This document shows positions 15,755 through 25,148 of a DNA stretch of 64,000 bases, one piece after another. Made by a program: the position numbers and the translations under genes. Each line of letters starts with the position of its first letter. Position 1 is the first letter of the stretch. A model generated the notes under the pieces. It was given only the letters and a program-made list of their open reading frames with translations. It was not told where the DNA came from and did no database searches. Source of the DNA: Bradyrhizobium sp. 139 (GTDB lineage: Bacteria > Pseudomonadota > Alphaproteobacteria > Rhizobiales > Xanthobacteraceae); the NCBI RefSeq assembly GCF_023074175.1, contig NZ_JADPKS010000111.1, forward strand, positions 24,065-88,064, given 5' to 3'.

Positions 15755-17317
15755 CTACGCCCGCGCCCGTTCGTTGCGGATGGAGAGGAGTTCCACGGGG
15801 CGGTCGGGGATAACGATCCGGAAGGTGGCGCCGATGGTGCCCTCGACCAGGTGGATCTCGCCGTCATGGGCACGGACGAGTTCGGCGGCGATGGCCAGAC
15901 CAAGCCCGCTTCCGCCGGGGCGGCCGGAGGTCTGGAACGCCTCGAACAGATGCTCCCGGGTCTTCTGGGGGACGCCGGGGCCGGTGTCGGAGACCTCCAG
16001 AATGGCGACGGCGCCTTCGCGTTTCCCCGTAATCCGGATCTGCTGCGCGCCGCCTTGGCTGCCTTGGCCCGACGAATGGCTTTCCAGCGCCTGGGCGGCG
16101 TTACGGACGAGGTTGAGCAGCACGCGGAAGAGCTGGTCGGGATCGGCATCGACCGTGAGCCCGCGCTCGATCGCGGCGACCCAGGCGATCGAGGCATCGC
16201 TCGCAAGGCCCGCGGTTTCGCGCACCTCCAGCACCACAGGCTCGATCAGGATCATGCGGCGGTCGGGCGCCGCCTCCTGGGCACGGCCGTAGGACAGCGT
16301 CGACTGGCAGAAGGCGATGGCGCGCTCGAGCGAGCGCACCAGCTTCGGCGCAAATCGCTGCACCCGCGGATCGGGCACGCTGGCGAGTTGGTCGGACAAG
16401 AGCTGGGCCGAAGCCAGCAGATTGCGCAGATCGTGGTTGATCTTGGAAACGGCGAGGCCGAGGGCGGCCAGCCGGCTCTTCTGATGCAGCATCGACATCA
16501 AATCGCGCTGCATGTCCGACAATTCGCGCTCGGCGACGCCGATTTCATCGCTGCGCTGGCTCGGCACGATGATACGCGCCGAGCTTTCGGGGTTTTCGTG
16601 GAAGCCGACCAGGCTCGCGGTCAGCCGCCGCATCGGGCGCACGAACAGATAATGGAGCGCAAGATAGACCAGCCCCGCGGTCAGCACCGCGATGATCAGC
16701 GCGACCACCACGACGTTGCGGGAGAAGCGGTACATCGATTGCCGCAGCGGCAATTCGTCGGTCACGATCTCGATGAACTGGGCATTGCCGACGCCGGGCC
16801 CGACGATGCGGATGGCCTGGTTGCCGGTCTCCAGCATCATCCGGAACGAGCCGGTGATCGCCTCCCACACCGTCATGTCGCGCAGGTCGATATCATGCTC
16901 GATGGCAGCCGGAAGGTTGTCGCTGGCGAGCAGCCGGCGCTGCTGCCCCATCTTGATGGCGACGGCGCGGGCATTGATGCTTTTCAGGATCTGGCGCGAC
17001 AGCGAATCGGGAACCATGCCGAGCGGGGCGGCATCCAGTACCAGCGCCGCCGTGTTGGCCGCCGCGACGCGGTCATTGAGCCGGTTGACCCAGAAATTGG
17101 CGATGGCGGGCACATAGAGCAGGACGGCGGCGATCATCACCAGGGGGACGGTGAGCAGCAGCAGCTTGCCTGATAGGCCGAGCCCCCCACGGGGCCGCAT
17201 CGCCGGCTGGCCCGGCTGATCCGTATCCTGGACCGGCTGGAGGTCTGTCGCTGCCACGAAATTCGCCCCTATTGGCCTGGCTAATGGAGGATGCGATCCG
17301 CCCCGGGGGCCGGTCAA
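15755..17317 (-). CDS. Membrane sensor histidine kinase
   Basis: The 520-residue protein has a transmembrane helix at about 51-72, a periplasmic or linker domain with a second helix at about 195-220, and a HAMP region (LFVRPMRRLTASLVGFHE). A dimerisation helix with H-box SKINHDLRNLLAS follows. The ATP-binding domain has N-box NLVRNAAQALE, G1 SDTGPGVPQ and G2 GGSGLGLAIAAEL. It should autophosphorylate the His of NHDLRN, but no response regulator gene is adjacent, so its partner is elsewhere. The longest frame starts at TTG 17317; the first 40 residues look unstructured and the true start may be downstream. The stimulus is unknown. Confidence 0.88.
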   Translation of the reverse strand: MTGPRGGSHPPLARPIGANFVAATDLQPVQDTDQPGQPAMRPRGGLGLSGKLLLLTVPLVMIAAVLLYVPAIANFWVNRLNDRVAAANTAALVLDAAPLGMVPDSLSRQILKSINARAVAIKMGQQRRLLASDNLPAAIEHDIDLRDMTVWEAITGSFRMMLETGNQAIRIVGPGVGNAQFIEIVTDELPLRQSMYRFSRNVVVVALIIAVLTAGLVYLALHYLFVRPMRRLTASLVGFHENPESSARIIVPSQRSDEIGVAERELSDMQRDLMSMLHQKSRLAALGLAVSKINHDLRNLLASAQLLSDQLASVPDPRVQRFAPKLVRSLERAIAFCQSTLSYGRAQEAAPDRRMILIEPVVLEVRETAGLASDASIAWVAAIERGLTVDADPDQLFRVLLNLVRNAAQALESHSSGQGSQGGAQQIRITGKREGAVAILEVSDTGPGVPQKTREHLFEAFQTSGRPGGSGLGLAIAAELVRAHDGEIHLVEGTIGATFRIVIPDRPVELLSIRNERARA

Positions 17318-17605
17318 ATTACGAATCGCTCATCTTCCGAAGTGGGATGTAAGCGCGAATATCGCGACTCGCTACCTCAAGGGTTAAAAACCCCGCACAA
17401 ACAGCGATATTCACTGGAATCGCGCTCTCTTGCGGCGTTGACGAAAAGAAGGCGCTCCCTTATAAGCCGCGCAACTGTCCGCGATGACCCGGTGTGACGC
17501 CGGGAGCGGCTCTCTTGGGGCCGAAAACGGCCCGTCTTGGGCCGCATCTTCCGGACTTTACCATCAATTCTACAGGCAAATTGCCCGGTCAGCGGAGAAA
17601 AACCC

Positions 17606-17740
17606 GTGAAGCGGACTTACCAACCCAGCAAACTGGTGCGCAAGCGCCGTCACGGCTTCCGTGCCCGTCTCGCCACTGCCGGCGGCCGCAAGGTTCTCGC
17701 CGCCCGCCGCGCGCGCGGCCGCAAGCGTCTGAGCGCCTGA
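17606..17740 (+). CDS. rpmH: Ribosomal protein bL34
   Basis: A 44-residue basic protein, MKRTYQPSKLVRKRRHGFRA through a C-terminal RARGRKRLSA, is the canonical full length of bL34 of the large ribosomal subunit. It starts with GTG at 17606, after an agcggagaaa stretch. It is followed 27 bases later by rnpA, the conserved bacterial order rpmH-rnpA-yidC. The 288 bases upstream hold no gene and should carry its promoter. Confidence 0.97.
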   Translation: MKRTYQPSKLVRKRRHGFRARLATAGGRKVLAARRARGRKRLSA

Positions 17741-17767
17741 GCCGGACCCCCCTTTTGGGATTTCATC

Positions 17768-18181
17768 ATGGATCGGCTGAGGCAGCGGGCGGATTTCCTC
17801 GCCGTTGCCAATGGCGCGCGGGTGAATAGTCCCGCGTTCGTCCTGCAAAGCCGTGGCCGCGACGACAGCGGCCCGATCCGGATCGGCCTCACCGTCACCA
17901 AGAAGAACGGCAACGCCCCCGAGCGCAATCGCATCCGGCGCCGGCTTCGCGAATTGGTGAAGCGGCTCGACCCGGTGTCGATGCAGCCCCATCATGATTA
18001 TGTGCTGGTCGGCCGAAGGGACGCGCTCTCGCGCGACTTCGCGACCATGCTCGACGATCTGCGCATAGCGTTCACAAGGCCCGCGCGGCATACGGGACGC
18101 GGCCCAAGAACAGGCCCAAGAACCGGCCCAAGAACCGACGGCTTAAAGCCCGGCCCCGCGACCAGCCGCAAACCGGATTGA
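17768..18181 (+). CDS. rnpA: Ribonuclease P protein component
   Basis: The 137-residue protein contains the RNase P protein motifs: RLRQRADFLAV at the start, then IRIGLTVTKKNGNAPERNRI and RRRLRELVKRL (the RNR-type RNA-binding helix). It binds the catalytic RNA and the 5' leader of pre-tRNAs. The last 30 residues are an extension with three GPRT units (coded by tandem caagaaccggcc copies), absent from the core family and probably disordered. The gene lies between rpmH and yidC in the usual order. Confidence 0.96.
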   Translation: MDRLRQRADFLAVANGARVNSPAFVLQSRGRDDSGPIRIGLTVTKKNGNAPERNRIRRRLRELVKRLDPVSMQPHHDYVLVGRRDALSRDFATMLDDLRIAFTRPARHTGRGPRTGPRTGPRTDGLKPGPATSRKPD

Positions 18182-18191
18182 TGACGAGAGA

Positions 18192-20036
18192 ATGATGACC
18201 GACAATCGCAATACCATCCTCGCCGTCATTCTGTCGGGCCTGGTGCTGATCGCCTGGCAGTATTTCTACAACGTGCCGGCGATGGAAAAGCAGCGCGCCC
18301 AGCAGCAGACGCAGGCCGAGCTCCAGAAGGGCACGCCGCAGCCGACGGCTTCCGCGACGCCGGGCAGCACGCCGCAGCCCGGCAGTGCGGCCCAGCCGTC
18401 AACACCGGCCGCGAACCAGGCCCAGCCGGTCGTTGCCCGCGACAGCGCGATTGCAGCCAGCCCGCGCGTGAAGATCGACACGCCCCGGCTTGCCGGCAGC
18501 GTGTCGCTGAAGGGCGGACGCATCGACGACCTCGCGCTGGTGCAATACCGCGAAACGGTCGACCCGAAATCGCCGCCGATCATCCTCTATTCGCCCTCGG
18601 GCACGGCAGAACCCTATTACGCCGAGTTCGGCTGGGTGCCGGCGACGGGCATGACGGCGAAGCTGCCGGACGCCCAGACCGTCTGGCAGCAGGACGGCAG
18701 CGGCAGCCTGACGCCGACGACGCCGGCGGTGCTGAAGTGGGACAATGGCGAGGGCCTCACCTTCCGCCGCACCATCTCGGTCGACGAGCACTATCTCTTC
18801 ACCGTCAAGGACGAGGTGAGCAATGTCGGCAACGCGCCGGTCACGCTCTATCCGTTCGCGCTGATCTCGCGCCACGGAACGCCGCAGGTCTCCGGCTATT
18901 ACATCCTGCATGAGGGCCTGATCGGCTATCTCGATGGCCTGCAGGAATACGCCTACAAGAAGATCGACGAAGCCAGGACGGTGAACTTCAAGGCTACCAA
19001 TGGCTGGCTCGGCATGACCGACAAGTACTGGGCCTCGGCGCTGCTGCCGGACACCAGTGCCCAGCTTCAGGCGCGCTTCTCGTCGAATCCCGTCGGCAAC
19101 GTCCACACCTACCAGACCGACTATCTGCTCGATCCCGTCACCGTTGCGATCGGCGGCAGCGCGACAGCGAATGCGCGGCTGTTCGCCGGCGCCAAGGAAG
19201 CCGGCGTCGTCGGCGTGTTCCCGTTCGCCGGCCTCGGCGGCTACAACAAGGAGCTCGGCCTCAACCATTTCGATCTGTTGATCGACTGGGGCTGGTTCTA
19301 CTTCATCACCAAGCCGATGTTCCTCGGCCTCGACTTCTTCTACCGCTTCTTCGGCAATTTCGGCATCTCGATCCTGCTCGTGACCGTGATCGTGAAGCTC
19401 TTGTTCTTCCCGCTGGCCAACAAGTCCTACGCCTCGATGGCGAAGATGAAGTCGGTCCAGCCGCAGCTTCAGGCGCTGAAAGAGCGCTATCCGGACGACA
19501 AGGTGAAGCAGCAGCAGGAGATGATGGAGATCTACCGCAAGGAGAAGATCAATCCGGTCGCCGGCTGTCTTCCCGTCGTGATCCAGATCCCCGTGTTCTT
19601 CTCGCTCTACAAGGTGCTGTTCGTCACCATCGAGATGCGGCACGCGCCGTTCTTCGGCTGGATCAAGGACCTCTCGGCGCCCGATCCCACCAATCTGTTC
19701 ACCCTGTTCGGGCTGATCCCATTCGATCCGACAACGATTCCGGTGTTCGGCCACTACCTTGCGCTCGGCATCTGGCCGATCATCATGGGCATCACGATGT
19801 GGTTCCAGATGAAGCTGAACCCGACGCCGCCGGACCCGACCCAGCAGCTGATCTTCAATTGGATGCCGCTGATCTTCACCTTCATGCTGGCGGGCTTCCC
19901 GGCGGGCCTGGTGATCTACTGGGCCTGGAACAATACGCTCTCGGTGCTCCAGCAGAGCTTCATCATGCGCCGCAACGGCGTGAAGGTGGAGTTGTTCGAC
20001 AATCTCAAGGCGACGTTCGCGAAAAAGGCGACGTAG
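18192..20036 (+). CDS. yidC: Membrane protein insertase YidC
   Basis: The 614-residue protein follows the Gram-negative YidC plan. Transmembrane helix 1 is at about 8-25 (ILAVILSGLVLIAWQYFYNV), then comes a Pro/Gln/Ala-rich linker and a large periplasmic beta-sandwich at about 80-350. The conserved 60 kDa inner-membrane core follows with NFGISILLVTVIVKLLFFPL, NPVAGCLPVVIQIPVFFSLY and GLVIYWAWNNTLSVLQQ. It inserts proteins into the inner membrane alone or with SecYEG. It starts 11 bases after rnpA, so it is probably co-transcribed. Start codon ATG 18192 or the adjacent ATG 18195. Confidence 0.97.
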   Translation: MMTDNRNTILAVILSGLVLIAWQYFYNVPAMEKQRAQQQTQAELQKGTPQPTASATPGSTPQPGSAAQPSTPAANQAQPVVARDSAIAASPRVKIDTPRLAGSVSLKGGRIDDLALVQYRETVDPKSPPIILYSPSGTAEPYYAEFGWVPATGMTAKLPDAQTVWQQDGSGSLTPTTPAVLKWDNGEGLTFRRTISVDEHYLFTVKDEVSNVGNAPVTLYPFALISRHGTPQVSGYYILHEGLIGYLDGLQEYAYKKIDEARTVNFKATNGWLGMTDKYWASALLPDTSAQLQARFSSNPVGNVHTYQTDYLLDPVTVAIGGSATANARLFAGAKEAGVVGVFPFAGLGGYNKELGLNHFDLLIDWGWFYFITKPMFLGLDFFYRFFGNFGISILLVTVIVKLLFFPLANKSYASMAKMKSVQPQLQALKERYPDDKVKQQQEMMEIYRKEKINPVAGCLPVVIQIPVFFSLYKVLFVTIEMRHAPFFGWIKDLSAPDPTNLFTLFGLIPFDPTTIPVFGHYLALGIWPIIMGITMWFQMKLNPTPPDPTQQLIFNWMPLIFTFMLAGFPAGLVIYWAWNNTLSVLQQSFIMRRNGVKVELFDNLKATFAKKAT

Positions 20037-20070
20037 CGCCCGTCATTGCCGGGCGCAAATGCCTCCATAT

Positions 20071-20188
20071 CGTCATGCCCGGGCTTGTCCCGGGCATCCA
20101 CGTTTTGGAGGGTCCTATGCGGATAGACGTGGATGGCCGGGACATTTTGAGCGGGAAGACGCGCTTCGCGCTTTTGCCCGGCCACGAA
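20071..20188. repeat. Palindromic intergenic repeat, 'catgcccgggcttg' family
   Basis: The left half is cgtcatgcccgggcttgtcc with its own small palindrome; the right half contains gtggatggccgggac and cgctttt-gcccggccacga. It fills the yidC-engB gap. Confidence 0.7.
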
Positions 20189-20204
20189 AGGATAGAGCGC
20201 TCGC

Positions 20205-20858
20205 ATGACCGACGACAAAGATGCGAAGCTGATCGAAACCGGGCGAAAACTGTTCGCCCGCGACTGGCAATTCATCTGGGCTTCGCCATCGATCGCGACG
20301 CTGCCGCCAATGGATGGGCTGGAGATCGCCTTTGCCGGCCGCTCCAATGTCGGCAAGTCCAGCCTGATCAACGCACTCACCGGCCGCAACGCGCTCGCGC
20401 GCACTTCGCATACGCCGGGTCGCACCCAGGAGCTGATCTTCTTCGAGGTCCCCGGGAAAAATGACCTGCGCCTCGTCGACATGCCCGGCTATGGCTATGC
20501 CAAGGCGCCCAAGAGCCAAGTCGCGTCCTGGACCGAGCTGATCCACACATTCCTGCTCGGGCGCGCCAGTCTCGCGCGCGTCTACCTGTTGATCGACGCG
20601 CGCCACGGGCTGAAGGACGTCGATCACGAAATCCTGGGGACGCTCGACCGTTCGGCCGTCAGCTACCAGATCGTGCTGACCAAGGCCGATCAAGTGAGGG
20701 CGTCCGAGCTTCAGTCGCGCATCGCCGAGACGGAGGCCGCACTGGCCAAGCATCCGGCGGCGTTTCCGAACGTGCTCGCAACCTCGTCACGGAGCTCGAT
20801 CGGCATGCCCGAGTTGCGCGCCGCGATGGCGAAGCTGCTGGAAGAGCGAAGCTCGTGA
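20205..20858 (+). CDS. engB: Ribosome biogenesis GTP-binding protein YihA/YsxC
   Basis: The 217-residue protein is a TRAFAC-class small GTPase of the YihA/YsxC (EngB) family. G1 is AGRSNVGKSSLINAL, the switch region has TPGRTQELIFF, G3 is DMPGYGYAK, G4 is TKADQV, and G5 lies in SSRS near the C-terminus. It is needed for assembly of the large ribosomal subunit. Its position downstream of yidC is conserved in alphaproteobacteria. The last codons overlap the next gene start (GTGA at 20855-20858). Confidence 0.96.
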   Translation: MTDDKDAKLIETGRKLFARDWQFIWASPSIATLPPMDGLEIAFAGRSNVGKSSLINALTGRNALARTSHTPGRTQELIFFEVPGKNDLRLVDMPGYGYAKAPKSQVASWTELIHTFLLGRASLARVYLLIDARHGLKDVDHEILGTLDRSAVSYQIVLTKADQVRASELQSRIAETEAALAKHPAAFPNVLATSSRSSIGMPELRAAMAKLLEERSS

Positions 20859-21217
20859 CGGCTCGCCTGTTGCTGGGGCTTGCCGGTTTGATGGGCGCCG
20901 CCGGCGTCGCGCTGGCCGCCGCCTCCGCTCACGGCGCCGATGCAAACCGGCTCGCCTCCGCCAGCGCCATGCTGCTGTTTCATGCAACTGCCATACTCGC
21001 GGCGATCGCATTGCTCGCGCGCGGACTTCTGCACGGCGGAATTGGCCTCATCGCAGCGTTCGGCTTCGTGATCGGTGCCGCGCTGTTCGCGGGCGACCTC
21101 ACCTTGCGGCAATATGCCGGGCACGCGCTGTTTCCGTATGCAGCGCCGACGGGTGGGACGGTGATGATTTTGAGCTGGCTGGTGGTGACGCTGGCGGCGG
21201 TGGTGGCGAAACGCTGA
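20855..21217 (+). CDS. DUF423-family small membrane protein
   Basis: The 120-residue protein has four hydrophobic helices. It follows the DUF423 pattern: AASAHGADANRLASASAMLLFHATAIL with the conserved AHG and H residues, then GAALFAGDLTLRQYAGHALF and a C-terminal helix ending in KR. Function of this inner-membrane family is not established. GTG start at 20855 overlaps the engB stop, so the two are translationally coupled. Confidence 0.82.
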   Translation: MTARLLLGLAGLMGAAGVALAAASAHGADANRLASASAMLLFHATAILAAIALLARGLLHGGIGLIAAFGFVIGAALFAGDLTLRQYAGHALFPYAAPTGGTVMILSWLVVTLAAVVAKR

Positions 21218-21220
21218 CCC

Positions 21221-21303
21221 GTAGCCTGGATGGAGCGAAGCGCAATCCGGGGCCGGAGAGCGCGGCGCGAACCCCGGATTACGCTTCGCTCCATCCGGGC
21301 TAC
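21221..21303. repeat. Palindromic intergenic repeat, 'gtagcccggatggagcgaag' family
   Basis: An inverted repeat with ends gtagcctggatggagcgaag and cttcgctccatccgggctac. Same family as 43619-43703. Confidence 0.75.
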
Positions 21304-21380
21304 ATACCAGTCACACTTTGCGCCCCGTCCGCCAATCGGATAGAACGCGGCCCGAGTGTCCCGCCAGCGAGATCCGCCTC

Positions 21381-22268
21381 ATGACCGAAATCTCCCCGCT
21401 CGACCAGGCCCGCATCCTGTCCGAAGCGCTGCCGCACATGCAGCAGTATGACGAGGAAACCATCGTCATTAAATATGGCGGCCATGCCATGGGCGACGAG
21501 GAGACCGCGAAGAACTTTGCCCGCGACATCGTGCTGCTCGAGCAGACCGCGATCAACCCGGTGGTGGTGCATGGCGGCGGGCCGCAGATCGCGACCATGC
21601 TCAAACGCCTCGGCATCGTCTCGGAATTCGCCGCCGGCCTGCGCATCACCGACAAGGCCACCATCGAGATCGTCGAAATGGTGCTAGCCGGCTCCATCAA
21701 CAAATCGCTGGTCGGCTACATCAACGAGGCCGGCGGCAAGGCGGTCGGCCTGTGCGGCAAGGACGGCAACATGGTCACCGCGACCAAGGCGACGCGGACC
21801 ATGGTCGATCCGGATTCGCAAATCGAGAAGGTGGTCGACCTTGGCTTCGTCGGCGAGCCGGAGAAGGTCGACCTCACGCTGCTCAACCAACTGATCGGCT
21901 ACGAGCTGATCCCGGTGCTGGCGCCGCTCGCAACCTCGAAGCAAGGCCAGACCTTCAACGTCAACGCCGACACCTTCGCCGGTGCGGTTGCCGGCGCGCT
22001 CAAGGCCAAGCGCCTCTTGCTGCTCACCGACGTGCCTGGTGTGCTCGACAAGTCGAAGAAGCTGATTCCGCAATTGTCCGTCAAGGACGCGCGAAAACTG
22101 ATCGCCGATGGCACCATCTCCGGCGGCATGATCCCGAAGGTCGAGACCTGCATCTACGCGCTCGAACAGGGCGTGCAGGGCGTCGTCATCATCGACGGCA
22201 AGATGCAGCACGCGGTGCTGCTCGAGCTCTTTACCAACCAGGGCACGGGAACGCTGATCCACAAGTGA
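21381..22268 (+). CDS. argB: Acetylglutamate kinase
   Basis: The 295-residue amino-acid kinase has the expected landmarks. ETIVIKYGGHAMGD carries the ATP-binding Lys, VVVHGGGPQI binds acetylglutamate, NVNADTFAGAVAGAL and GTISGGMIPKVE follow. It phosphorylates N-acetyl-L-glutamate in arginine biosynthesis and is usually feedback-inhibited by arginine; an N-terminal helix (SPLDQARILSEALPHM) of the arginine-sensitive type is present. ATG 21381 fits the family start better than an upstream in-frame codon at 21318. Confidence 0.97.
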   Translation: MTEISPLDQARILSEALPHMQQYDEETIVIKYGGHAMGDEETAKNFARDIVLLEQTAINPVVVHGGGPQIATMLKRLGIVSEFAAGLRITDKATIEIVEMVLAGSINKSLVGYINEAGGKAVGLCGKDGNMVTATKATRTMVDPDSQIEKVVDLGFVGEPEKVDLTLLNQLIGYELIPVLAPLATSKQGQTFNVNADTFAGAVAGALKAKRLLLLTDVPGVLDKSKKLIPQLSVKDARKLIADGTISGGMIPKVETCIYALEQGVQGVVIIDGKMQHAVLLELFTNQGTGTLIHK

Positions 22269-22290
22269 TGAAAAGCGGGCCAAAGAAAGC

Positions 22291-22403
22291 CGTCATGGCC
22301 GGGCAAGAGCGCGAAACGCGTCTTCGCGAAGATGTCCCGGCCATCCACGATCTTTCGGCCCGCACGGCGAACGTGGATGCCCGGGACAAGCCCGGGCATG
22401 ACG
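22291..22403. repeat. Palindromic intergenic repeat, 'catgcccgggcttg' family (inverted copy)
   Basis: Reads cgtcatggccgggcaagagc at the left and gtggatgcccgggacaagcc at the right, so it is inverted relative to 20071-20188. It lies between argB and the DUF1036 protein. An open frame runs through it into the next gene, starting at 22268, but those residues come from the repeat. Confidence 0.7.
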
Positions 22404-22450
22404 AGCGGGGGAAACAACAACGGCGCCGCTCGACCCTCACCCGCTTCCTG

Positions 22451-23437
22451 ATGACGCTGCCCGCCGCGGCCGTCTCGTTGTTCTTCTCCTCCGCGCCCGC
22501 TCTCGCCGATCTGAAAATCTGCAACCGCATGTCCTATGTCGTCGAGGCCGCGATCGGCATCGACGACAAGGCGGCGACCGCGACGCGGGGCTGGTTCAGG
22601 ATCGATCCCGCCACCTGCCGCGTGGTGGTGCAGGGCACGCTCAGTGCCGATCGTATCCTGCTCAATGCCCGCGCGCTCGGCGTCTATGGCGCTTCGCCGA
22701 TCCCGCAGAACGGCAGCGACACGCTGTGCGTGGCGCAGGACAATTTCGTCATCGCGGCTGCGCGGCAATGCCGCAGCGGCCAGACCCAGGCCGCGTTCAC
22801 GCAGATCACGCCGACGCAGGGCGGTGATGGCAATTTCACTGCCTATCTCGCCGAGGATTCCGAATATGACGACGAGCAGGCCCGCCTCGCCGGCATCCAG
22901 CGGCTGCTTGTGGTCGCAGGCTACGACGCCGCGCCGATCGACGGCGTCGACGGGCCGAAGACGCAAGCAGCGCTGGCCGCCTTCCTGAAGAGCCGCGGGC
23001 TGCCGTCCGACATCGTGTCCTCGCCGAACGTCTTCAAGGCCATGGTCGATGCGGTGCAGACGCCCTCGGCAACCGGCCTGACCTGGTGCAACGACACGCC
23101 GCACAAGGTGATGGCGGCGGTGGCGACCGACGACGGCAAGGCCGTGACCAGCCGCGGCTGGTATCGCATCGATCCCAAGACCTGCCTGCATCCCGACATC
23201 ACCGGCCAGCCCAAGCAGATCTTCAGCTTCGCGGAAGCCATCGATGCCGACAACCGCGTGATCAAGCTGAAGGACAAGCCGCTGAACTGGGGTGGCGACA
23301 GGCCGCTCTGCACGCGCGAGACCAAGTTCGAGACCAATGAGCAGACCGATTGCGGAGCGCGCGGATTTGCTGCGACGGGCTTTGGTGCGGTGGATATGTC
23401 GAGCGGCGGTAAGACGCTGCGCTTTACGATGCCGTGA
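22451..23437 (+). CDS. Exported protein: DUF1036 - peptidoglycan-binding-like - DUF1036
   Basis: The product has about 328 residues. After a signal segment (TLPAAAVSLFFSSAPALA) comes a DUF1036 domain (LKICNRMSYVVEAAIGIDD, RGWFRIDPATC), then a peptidoglycan-binding-type helical repeat (GIQRLLVVAGYDAAPIDGVD, GPKTQAALAAFLKSRG). A second DUF1036 domain (LTWCNDTPHKVMAAVATDDG, RGWYRIDPKTC) completes it. The two DUF1036 copies look like an internal duplication with the binding module inserted between them; paired Cys suggest disulfides in the periplasm. The role is unknown, but cell-wall attachment is plausible. I chose ATG 22451; a basic stretch just upstream would make a better signal-peptide n-region if an unusual start is used. 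Confidence 0.75.
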   Translation: MTLPAAAVSLFFSSAPALADLKICNRMSYVVEAAIGIDDKAATATRGWFRIDPATCRVVVQGTLSADRILLNARALGVYGASPIPQNGSDTLCVAQDNFVIAAARQCRSGQTQAAFTQITPTQGGDGNFTAYLAEDSEYDDEQARLAGIQRLLVVAGYDAAPIDGVDGPKTQAALAAFLKSRGLPSDIVSSPNVFKAMVDAVQTPSATGLTWCNDTPHKVMAAVATDDGKAVTSRGWYRIDPKTCLHPDITGQPKQIFSFAEAIDADNRVIKLKDKPLNWGGDRPLCTRETKFETNEQTDCGARGFAATGFGAVDMSSGGKTLRFTMP

Positions 23438-23451
23438 TTGAGAGAGCTTTG

Positions 23452-24144
23452 ATGAACCCACCCCGCGCCTTCGCCCATGTCGACACCTGGGTGTTCGATC
23501 TCGACAACACGCTCTATCCGCATCACGTCAATCTGTGGCAGCAGGTCGATGCGCGGATCGGCGAGTTCGTATGCAACTGGCTGAACGTGAACCCAGAGGA
23601 CGCGCGAAAAATCCAGAAGGACTATTATTTGCGCTTCGGCACCACCATGCGCGGCATGATGACCCTGCATGGCGTGCGTGCCGACGACTACCTCGCCTAT
23701 GTCCACAAGATCGACCATTCGCCGCTGCAGCCGAATCCGGCGCTCGCCGAGGCCATCGCGAAATTGCCGGGCCGCAAGCTGATCCTCACCAACGGCTCGG
23801 TCGACCATGTCGATGCGGTGCTGGCGCGGCTTGGCCTCGGCTCGCATTTCGATGGCGTGTTCGACATCATCGCGGCGGAGTTCGAGCCGAAGCCGGCGCC
23901 GCAGACCTACCGGAAATTCCTCGCCGACCATGCGGTCGATCCGGCACGCGCCGCGATGTTCGAAGACCTCGCCCGCAACCTCACCGTCCCGCACGCGCTC
24001 GGCATGACCACCTGTCTGGTGGTGCCGGATGGGACGAAGGAGGTGGTGCGCGAGGACTGGGAGCTGGGAGGCCGGGACGCCGCCCATGTCGACCACGTCA
24101 CGGATGATCTGGCGGGGTTTTTGGGCATGCTGCCGCCACGCTAA
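23452..24144 (+). CDS. HAD-family pyrimidine 5'-nucleotidase-type hydrolase
   Basis: The 230-residue protein is a HAD hydrolase of the SDT1-like pyrimidine 5'-nucleotidase group. Motif I is FDLDNTLYPHHVNLW, motif II LILTNGS, motif III a Lys in AAEFEPKPAPQTY, and motif IV FEDLARNL. A helical cap sits between motifs I and II. The first Asp is the nucleophile. Members dephosphorylate UMP/CMP-like nucleotides or modified ones. ATG 23452 has a gagag site six bases upstream and starts 14 bases after the DUF1036 gene. Confidence 0.85.
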   Translation: MNPPRAFAHVDTWVFDLDNTLYPHHVNLWQQVDARIGEFVCNWLNVNPEDARKIQKDYYLRFGTTMRGMMTLHGVRADDYLAYVHKIDHSPLQPNPALAEAIAKLPGRKLILTNGSVDHVDAVLARLGLGSHFDGVFDIIAAEFEPKPAPQTYRKFLADHAVDPARAAMFEDLARNLTVPHALGMTTCLVVPDGTKEVVREDWELGGRDAAHVDHVTDDLAGFLGMLPPR

Positions 24145-24147
24145 CCG

Positions 24148-24188
24148 CTGTCGTCCCGGGCAAGCGAGCGCAGACCCGGGACGACAGT
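24148..24188. repeat. Short palindromic repeat, 'gtcgtcccggg' family
   Basis: Ends are ctgtcgtcccggg and cccgggacgacag, a compact inverted repeat with a short loop. It lies just after the HAD gene and could act as a transcription-end hairpin. Confidence 0.6.
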
Positions 24189-24291
24189 GGAGTATGGACG
24201 ACGGTGGAGTATGCCTTGACTCCACCCCTGCAAATCCCGAAAAAGCGCTCCAATTCACCGTAAATTCCCGCCTGCCCCTGAGGAAATCCCG

Positions 24292-25137
<846 letters not shown>

Positions 25138-25148
25138 TCTTCTCCGTC

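Noticed and set aside
22268..22450. Longer N-terminus for the DUF1036 protein
   Set aside because: The added residues are coded by a palindromic repeat.
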